From: Amoebidium appalachense
Taxonomy: Eukaryota; Ichthyosporea
Reading direction: 5' to 3'
DNA length: 64,000 bases
Assembly (NCBI GenBank): GCA_963693365.1
Contig: CAVNZM010000016.1
Coordinates: 1,178,001 to 1,242,000 of the forward strand
Of this stretch, positions 57,452 through 64,000 are shown piece after piece. Numbering within the stretch: position 1 is the stretch's first letter; each line of letters starts with the position of its first letter. Made by a program: the position numbers and the translations under genes. Under the pieces are notes generated by a model. That model was not told where the DNA came from. It did no database searches and saw only the letters and a program-made list of their open reading frames with translations.

Positions 57452-58015
57452 CCGTCTTGGACATCATGAGCGGTTCGTCTTCTGAATCACACGACACGTC
57501 ATTTTGGAGACTGTTGGTGTCACCATCAAATTTTCTGGCCACACTGTCCGGGTTCTTGATGTTGTCGTTGTTGCTATTGCTGTCTGGGTTGTTGATGTCT
57601 GCATTGTGAATGTCAGTCCGAGCTCAGAGCCAATGTTCAAATAATGATTTGAAGCCTTTAGTATCTTCTTCTTGTCGTGGGAGGGGGGGGGGGGGGGGAG
57701 TGTTTCGTAAATCCTTACGATTACGATTATTGACGTTTTTTTGCCCATAACACATCTTAACTTAGGAAAAGTGGAGGTGTTGGAGGTGGTGTGGGTGTGT
57801 GTAGGGGGGGGGGGGGGGGAGGAGGGGGGGGCAGTCGAGTATATCCGTGCATGTCGTGGGGGTGGTGGTTTTGCGTGTGTGTGTATGGGGGGGTGGGGGG
57901 GGTTATGCCATGTGGGGGAGGGGGGAGGAGGGGGAGAGGGGGGGGGGGAAGGGGGGGGGGGGGGCACACGTGCATGTCGTTGGGTGTGTGCAAGTTTGTG
58001 TGTGTGTGTGTGTGC

Positions 58016-58083
<68 letters not shown>

Positions 58084-58998
58084 AAATGTCTGTGTGGGCG
58101 AATTCTGTGTGTACGTAGGTATTTCATGTGCCTAAAAGCCCGAAAAATTTTATGTTGGTCGATTGATTATCATGGGGCATTAAATCATAAGGGCTTGCTT
58201 ATCACCTTCGTGGTTATGACCATGGAAATCGGCGATTTCTTGGGCAATGTCATCTTCTTCCTCCTCTTCCTCGTCATCTTCCTCTTGGGTAAGGCCATCT
58301 CCCTCACCAGGGTCGCTGTCATCAGCATCCTCATTGTCATATTCCTCATCCTCACTTGAGTTGGGTGACCCTCCTGGGACTGGAAGGACGGGGAGGGGAG
58401 GGGGGGGGGGGGGAGGGAGAGTGGTCATGAGGAACTGTTTGACATAGTATGAGATAGTAAGATGAATGCAAGTGGGGTAGACTCTTGTAAGAGAGACAAG
58501 ATGAATGCAAGTGGGGTAGACTGTTGTAAGAGAGACAGTTTGTCGGTGAGAGAAAGACAGAATGAAGGCCTAGAGTTAGTAGGTGGGGGTGTGTGTGTGG
58601 AGGGGGGGATGGTGGTGGTGGGGGGAGGGGGGGGGGGGGGGAGGGGGGATTGGTGGTACCCCCAATACAGCCTGTAAACGAGATACAGGGGTTCAGGTGT
58701 TTTAAGAGTTTTTATTAGAAGTGGCAGGGTGACATGCTTGCATGAATTCGAGTCATAAGAAAGTGCAGGGGGCTTTGGGGTCTCTTGAACGACGGCGTGC
58801 AGAAGACAACATGTATGTGCATGTGAGTCGTGCCTGGGATAAGTGTAAGTGCTTGTGTGACTGTAGATGTTGGTGGGTTGGGAAATGGGGAGTGGGGGAC
58901 GGGGGGGGGGGGGGGGGGGGGGGAGGCCTCACCTGGGTCCGACTCCGGTGAGTTTGCATTATCCGACTCCTTAGGCAACTCGTCCACAGCTGGTCCAC
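57452..58998 (-). CDS. G2 split gene, acidic linker exons
   Basis: Exons 58998-58933, 58379-58206 and 57598-57452, all phase 1 to phase 1 with GT-AG introns. They encode VDELPKESDNANSPESDPG, a strongly acidic stretch with long Glu runs (EEDDEEEEEEDDIAQEIADF), and an Asn/Asp-rich segment. The next in-phase acceptor on this strand is at 42896, across a 14.5-kb interval full of transposons. Disordered linkers such as these are common between domains of large nuclear proteins. Confidence 0.55.
57660..58080. repeat. G tracts and (GT)n in an intron
   Basis: G-rich and (GT)n DNA between exons of the split gene. Open frames on both strands are low-complexity. Confidence 0.8.
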
Positions 58999-59026
58999 CT
59001 GTACGATGGATGTTTTGCAAGTGTGT

Positions 59027-59084
<58 letters not shown>

Positions 59085-59609
59085 TGGAAGGGGGGAGGTA
59101 TGGGGGAGAGGGGGAGGGAGAGTGTTGGTAAGGAACTGTTTGGCATAGCATGAGATAGTATGATGGGTTTGCCAGTGGGGTAGACTATTGTGAGAGAGAT
59201 GGTTTGTCGGTGAGAGAAAGACACAATATAGGGGTAGAGTTGGGGGAAGGGGCAAGGGGGGAGGGGGGAGGGGGATGGGTGTGGGGTGATGTGGGGGGGG
59301 GGGGGGGGGGGGGGGGGGGGCTTACAGACACGAGAAGCATGTTAACGAGACCTAAGGATTATAGGGTTATGTGTTTGCATGATTTTGGGCCATAACGAAG
59401 TGAAGGGGTTTTGGAGGCTATTGAATGTGCTTGAGAGTGACTGTCGTGTCCGGTATAGTTATGAGTGGATGTGTTTCTATTGTTGTTGAGGGTTGAAGGG
59501 AGGGGGGGGATGAGGGGAGAGGGCGGGGGGGGGGGGGGGGGATGAGGAAGGGGTGGGGGAGGGGTTGGAGGAGAGGGGGGGGAGGGGGGGGGGGGGGGGG
59601 TCAATAAAC

Positions 59610-60101
59610 CTTTTGCCCTTTTCATGACAGAGTCGATGATTTCCAATGCCTTCTTGTTGTATGACATGTCCTTTTTGAACAAGTTGCCGCTCCCAACCAC
59701 CATCGAGGGCTCGATGGTCTGAGAGTTCTTCTTCTTGTTGTTTGTTGGGAGAAAGAATTTTGATTGCAATTGAAGGTGATCTTTGGTCAAGTACCACAGC
59801 ACCTCGATCTTGCCGTCCTCAAGGACATTCAGAACCTGTATATCGTGTGCGTGTGCGTGTGCGTGTGCGTGTGTGCGTGTGCGTGTGCGTGTGTGCGCGT
59901 GCGCGCATGTGTGTGTGTGTGTGTGTGTACGTGTGTGTACGTGTGTGTTATGTGCTTGTTATGTGTATTTTATGTGTGCATTTGGTTGCGGGGGAGGTGG
60001 GTTATAATTAATTAGACTTAATCGATATAAGATATAGGTTCTTTCAACCTGGTTATGACAATATAAATCCCCGGGAAGGGTGTGTGTGTTTGTGTTTTTT
60101 T

Positions 60102-60132
<31 letters not shown>

Positions 60133-61730
60133 GGGGGGAGGGGGTGAAGCCGGGGGGACCATAAAGGGCATTTCAATTGAAAAAAATGCCCGTGACTAAT
60201 AACGATTGCGTATCGACATGGAAATACAGAACTGAACTCCACAACGTTTACCATAGTTAATGATAAACCAACCGGAATAATTCAAGTGGAAGAGACTGGG
60301 AGAATTGGCGTACGACGATGTACGTTGTGCATGGGGGTGTGCATGTTTAAAGTGGAGAGGGGGGGTCAAGGTGGGGAGTTGGGGTAAGGATGAGATGGGA
60401 AGAGGAGGGGGGGGGGGGGGGGAGGGGGGGGGGGAGGGGAGGGGGGAGGATGAACCTTTGCCGGCTCGGGGATGGCCTTGGGGTTGTAGGCCTTGGTGGG
60501 GTTGACAAGGCAAAGAACAATATCACCCTTCTTGGCGCCCGTGTACAGGCTTGGATTCTTCCAGTCTGCCAAGCGTGCTCGTTTCCCAGGGTCCCGGTAC
60601 GCCCCTGAGTACGGCGCTTTAAAGGGCTTGTCCTGCCGCAAGCTGGGCAACGGATCCTCCATAGACTCCGGCTCCACAGCGACCTGTTTGGTATATAATG
60701 GTTAGTTAACAAAGCGGAGAGGCACGTCAGACAGACATCTAAAACGAAAAGGAGGTTTTGATGCACCCAAATCTGCACGGAGGGTAATGGGGGGACCTGG
60801 TTTATTGGGGGGAGAGGGGGAGGGAAAGTGGCCGGGGGGAGGAGGGGGGGGGGGAGGGGGAAGCAAGACAAGGGAATTATGGGGAATGGTATGCAGGGGT
60901 GGGGATGGGTTGGGAAAGTAATAGGAGGGTTAGATGCACCTACTTCTAAACGGGGGGTGACGGGTGGACATCATTTAAGGGGAGGGAGGGAAACTAACGA
61001 AAACCGCAATCTGTTAAGGGCCGCGGGGAAGCAGGGGGAGGGGGGGGGGGGGGGGGAGAGCCCGGGAATCGTGGGGGATGATTTGGAGGGGTGGGGACGA
61101 GTTGGAAAAATAAAAGGAGGTCTAGATGCACCTGAATCTGCACGGGGGGTATTGGGGGGACGTGGTTTATGGGGGGAGAGGGGGAGGGAAAGTGGCCGGG
61201 GGGAGGGGGGTAAGGGAAAGCAAGGAAATTATGGGGGATGATATGGAGGGGTGGGGATGGGTTGGGAAAGTAATAGGAGGTTTTATAGAATGTATTCGTG
61301 TGTATGCGTGCATTGTGGTGTGTGCCTATGCGTGTGTGTGGTGTACCTGTTCTGGTTCTTCCCCGCCGGCCTGGGCTGACTCTCTCTTTCGGTGTATGAA
61401 ATTGAGGGTTCTTGTTAGAGGATCCACCTCTTCCTTGTATTCAAATCCCGAAGGAGGGCGCTGGTTCTCGACGGCTTCTGCAAACCGCAGATACCATTCT
61501 CGTTGCTCCGGGGAGAGATCCTTACCAACACCCCCCATGTTCTCTGGGTTGAGCTGCTCCCGCCATTGGGAAACGGGCTGAGTCTGTTTTGCAGCTGTGC
61601 CGTCCTCGAATCGAATATGAAGCCGTGGTGGGCGTGCGTCAGCTGGGATGACCTCTTTGAAAGCCCACATAATATCATCCATGGGGGACCACTCTGGGTC
61701 GGTACAATACCTCTTCCACCGTATTCCGAC
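59610..61730 (-). CDS. G2 split gene, N-terminal exons, possible SH3-like fold
   Basis: Exons 61730-61347 (128 codons), 60683-60456 (76 codons) and 59835-59610 (75 codons + 1 base) join in phase 0, 0. The first has IRWKRYCTDPEW, VIPADARPPRLHIRFEDG and LSPEQREWYLRFAEAVENQ. The second and third together read GDIVLCLVNPTKAYNP...VLNVLEDGKIEVLWYL..LQSKFFLP. This beta-strand pattern resembles SH3/Tudor/BAH-type chromatin readers, though no family is certain. Basic and Lys-rich segments follow. No active-site motif seen. Splice signals are good (CAG acceptors; donors GTACAC, GTTCAT, GTTTAT). Confidence 0.5.
60090..61330. repeat. G tracts and ~340-bp intronic repeats
   Basis: Introns contain long G runs (60112-60140, 60407-60448, 61036-61056). 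A repeated block (GGAAAGTAATAGGAGGTTT-like, with GGTTTATGGGGGGAGAGGGG) recurs near 60800, 60920 and 61160-61280. Not coding. Confidence 0.7.
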
Positions 61731-61738
61731 CTGGGTTT

Positions 61739-61818
61739 GTTTATTTATTATTTTTTGGGTTGGGGGGTCGGGGGGGGGGGGGGAAGGGGTATTGGGGTGT
61801 ACAGGGGGGTTGAGTGCT

Positions 61819-61897
<79 letters not shown>

Positions 61898-62520
61898 AGG
61901 GGGGGGGGGTGGGGGGGCAGGAGGAGGGGCAGAAGTGAGAAACAAAGTGACTACCGACCGACTGTGGGAACTTAGTGCAACCGGTGGTCTCAAACGTTAT
62001 TGGCAAGTTTGGTTTCAGCCCACCCTTAATAACTTACAAATTCAGATAGGGGAAAGGGGCCGGCCAACCTCATCACGATACGTCATAACCTCCATGTGAA
62101 AGTGTTTAAAGGGAGTGGGGATTTATAATTGGGGTGTGTCTGTGTAGGGTGGGGGGTTCGGATGTGGTGGTGGTGGTGGTGGTGGTGGTGGTGGTCGTTG
62201 GTGATGTTTTATCTTCTTTTCATCATTTCAATTTTTATTTTAAAGACGGGGGGGGGGGGGGGGGGGGGGTGATCATACACGCTCGGCGTTGAAATCTGGG
62301 TGGTGGTGATAAACACGCACGCATGCACATCCAAACACACGCATGACTTATTCCCTAATTTGCTTCTCACAGATGATGCCATAAAAAATTGTTCTATAGG
62401 TCATTTTCTGGTGTGGACATCGTTCCTTGTTTACATGAGATTGGGTATGGGGGACGTTTTGTGTGTGTGTGTGTGTTGGGGGGGGGGGGGGGGGGGGGGG
62501 GGAGGGGAGGGGGGTTTAAC
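61739..62520. other. intron of split gene: (GT)n, (GGT)n, G runs
   Basis: (GT)n at 61821-61895, (GGT)n at 62166-62195 and G runs at 62248-62269 and 62478-62502. No exon supported. Confidence 0.6.
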
Positions 62521-63100
62521 CGGCTGGGCACACAAATATCCCGTCGTGCACCGGGCTGTGTTCGAAGAATGTAAGGAGTTCCTCATGTAGCCAACCCACC
62601 AACATGTTGCGCTCTAGTACGTGGTGAGGGGACATGTACAGACCCCGGCAATGTTTTATGTTCTTCATAAACGGTGGATCTTAAAAGGCCGCTAGTCTCC
62701 GGAACGTCTGCGGGTTGATGTTAAACAGGATTCCGACGGCAAACGGGCATCGCATATGACCGTGGAATGGGAGTCGATTATTCTGGCTCAAACGATTCCC
62801 ATGTGTGAGAGCTGTAGCCATCTCCCACAGCTTAACTCTCCTCTCAGCCAGGCCGTACTTTTCATATAAAAGTGAACGTGACTCGCGAACATCTTTAATC
62901 GAGTAAGGGTGCAATTCCAAACATCTGCCTTTTGAGCAACACCTTTGCGTCGATGCGGCAGGCTGTATGTTTTCGTCAGAAAGTGCTGTGGCGCGTCTTT
63001 TCGTGTGTGTAGTCTGAGCACCGCGAGGTCGTTTCTGACCTGAGTACTTCCGGGCGGGCTTGAGCACCACCCTCTCCACGTTCGCCAAACTTAGTGGCAT
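62521..63100 (-). CDS. G2 split gene, first exon, transposase-like N-terminus
   Basis: ATG 63100. After a basic segment it reads TQRCCSKGRCLELHPYSIKD..RESRSLLYEKYG..ERRVKLWEM, then GHMRCPFAVGILFNINPQTF. This CC...C / Arg / C-x3-hydrophobic layout resembles the N-terminal module of many repeat-encoded eukaryotic transposase-like proteins (inference from memory of the pattern). A TAA at 62681-62683 interrupts the frame. The same frame then continues with protein-like NMLVGWLHEELLTFFEHSPV to donor GTTAAA at 62520. The TAA is therefore either a nonsense mutation or a true stop of a short protein. Its junction to the exon at 61730 is not phase-matched. Confidence 0.45.
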
Positions 63101-64000
63101 TGCGTTGATTAGGCTCTAGTCATGCCATTGACCCTAGGACCAGGGTGCACGCATAACAACACTTCGACATGTGTGAATGAGGCGCGGACGTGTGTGTAGC
63201 CGCTTTTATATGACATGCAAGTGTATTGTATGCGTCAATAGGAATTGTCCCTCGTCGGGTAAGCCGCACTGTCTTATGACATAAGCATGCAGCTGCAGTG
63301 AATCTGGCTTCATGTAGTGTACATGCGGGGTATATACTGTATGCCACATGGAAATTTTAATTACACAAAAATGATGAGAGTATGTACGTGTGCATATCCG
63401 GTATTGTGGGCGGGGGTGGGTGGGTGTGTGTGGGGGGGGGAGGGGGAGGGGGGGGAGGGGGGGGGGAGGGGGGGGGGGGGGGGGTGCTGATCTTATCCAC
63501 CCCACCATAAGGAGCCCCGTCAGTGCACAGGACGGCACCGGTTCAGTGGCGTCAGCTTCAATATTGGCAAGCGCAGGACTTTGGTAGTCCGCGATCGACA
63601 TCTTAACACGCGTGATTAGATGTCATTACAAAGGATTATATGGTATGTCAAAAGTGTGAATAGATTGTATGCGCCATAAGAATTGTCCCTCGTCGGGCGA
63701 TTGTACGGCACACCCGGTGCACGGATCTCTTTTGGCGGCGTCTCTTTTTTTTTTTTTTAAGATGGTGATATCAAGCATCAGACTTTAAGAGTCCAAAGAT
63801 ATGTCGACCATGCTTGATCTGGCTTCATGTAATGTAGATGCGGGGTATATACTGCACGCCACATGGAAAATACACAAAAATGTTGACAGTATGTACGTCA
63901 CGGTGTGCTTTTGGTGACAGCCCCCCTCCCCCCCCCCCCTCCCCCCCCCCCCTCCCCCCCCCCCCCCCCCCCCCCCACACACACAAACGCGCACATACGT
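63101..64000. repeat. upstream region with ~425-bp direct repeat
   Basis: Two diverged copies of a block holding AATTGTCCCTCGTCGGG (63241, 63681) and GCGGGGTATATACTG (63325, 63839); the latter may be a TATA element for minus-strand transcription. A short minus-strand frame from ATG 63601 (MSIADYQSPALANIEADATE) could be an alternative first exon. The end of the window is C-tract and (CA)n; AGACTTTAAGAGTC near 63779 resembles the G2 palindrome. Confidence 0.45.

Noticed and set aside
56604-57485. 293-residue Leu/Ser ORF
   Set aside because: Reads through a (CT)n/(CA)n microsatellite; no domain and an overlapping exon on the other strand.

Overview
The window is eukaryotic nuclear DNA. It has GT-AG introns, TATA-type LTR promoters, chromodomain Ty3/gypsy elements, a tyrosine-recombinase (Ngaro/PAT-type) retrotransposon family, a 5'-truncated LINE, long (GT)n/(CT)n tracts and dozens of long G or C homopolymers. 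No rRNA, tRNA or CRISPR was recognised. The host species cannot be named from sequence alone; the repeat mix suits an invertebrate or an alga about equally. Almost everything here is mobile DNA, nested several levels deep.

Layout, left to right. (1) 1-1163: box-like repeats ending in a hairpin. (2) 1190-2496: first half of a Ngaro element, split by G1, a terminal-inverted-repeat (TIR) element at 2497-29578; the second half resumes at 29579. G1 is about 9.5 kb of its own DNA. It carries palindrome arrays near its ends, a 182-bp satellite, a C2H2-finger gene (minus strand), a JmjC-domain gene (plus strand, divergent) and further exons. (3) Inside G1 at 10717-28291 sits gypsy element E. E holds a solo Ngaro terminus (13942-14510), a full-length Ngaro (N1, 16781-22247) and a young non-autonomous gypsy (D, 23651-27201, target duplication GCAGG). 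E's own order shows that an antisense LTR inserted into pol (duplication GTATT) and that LTR-LTR recombination then inverted the block between them. (4) From 31012 a second TIR element family (G2) begins. It holds a duplicated-domain protein (32251-33219) and a large minus-strand split gene whose exons, in transcription order, encode a transposase-like N-terminal segment, a possible SH3-like region, acidic linkers, a ParB-like domain, an amino-DNA-methyltransferase domain and an OTU protease domain (63100 down to 33973). (5) The stretch 42.9-57.4 kb interrupts that gene. It holds a 500-N gap, a 569-bp mini LTR element, a second chromodomain gypsy, a LINE, a 377-bp satellite, three more Ngaro pieces, another TIR end and a reversed copy of the G2 terminus.

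How the parts may work together. N1 looks potentially functional: gag with zinc knuckles, RT-RNase H, tyrosine recombinase and intact split direct repeats. D has nearly identical LTRs but no coding capacity, so it was probably moved by a relative of E. G1 and G2 are the most interesting part: TIR-bounded units with chromatin- or DNA-modifying domains (JmjC; ParB, methyltransferase, OTU) and private short palindromes near their ends. No catalytic DDE transposase could be identified in either, and a frameshift and a nonsense codon in the G2 gene leave open decay versus sequencing error at homopolymers.
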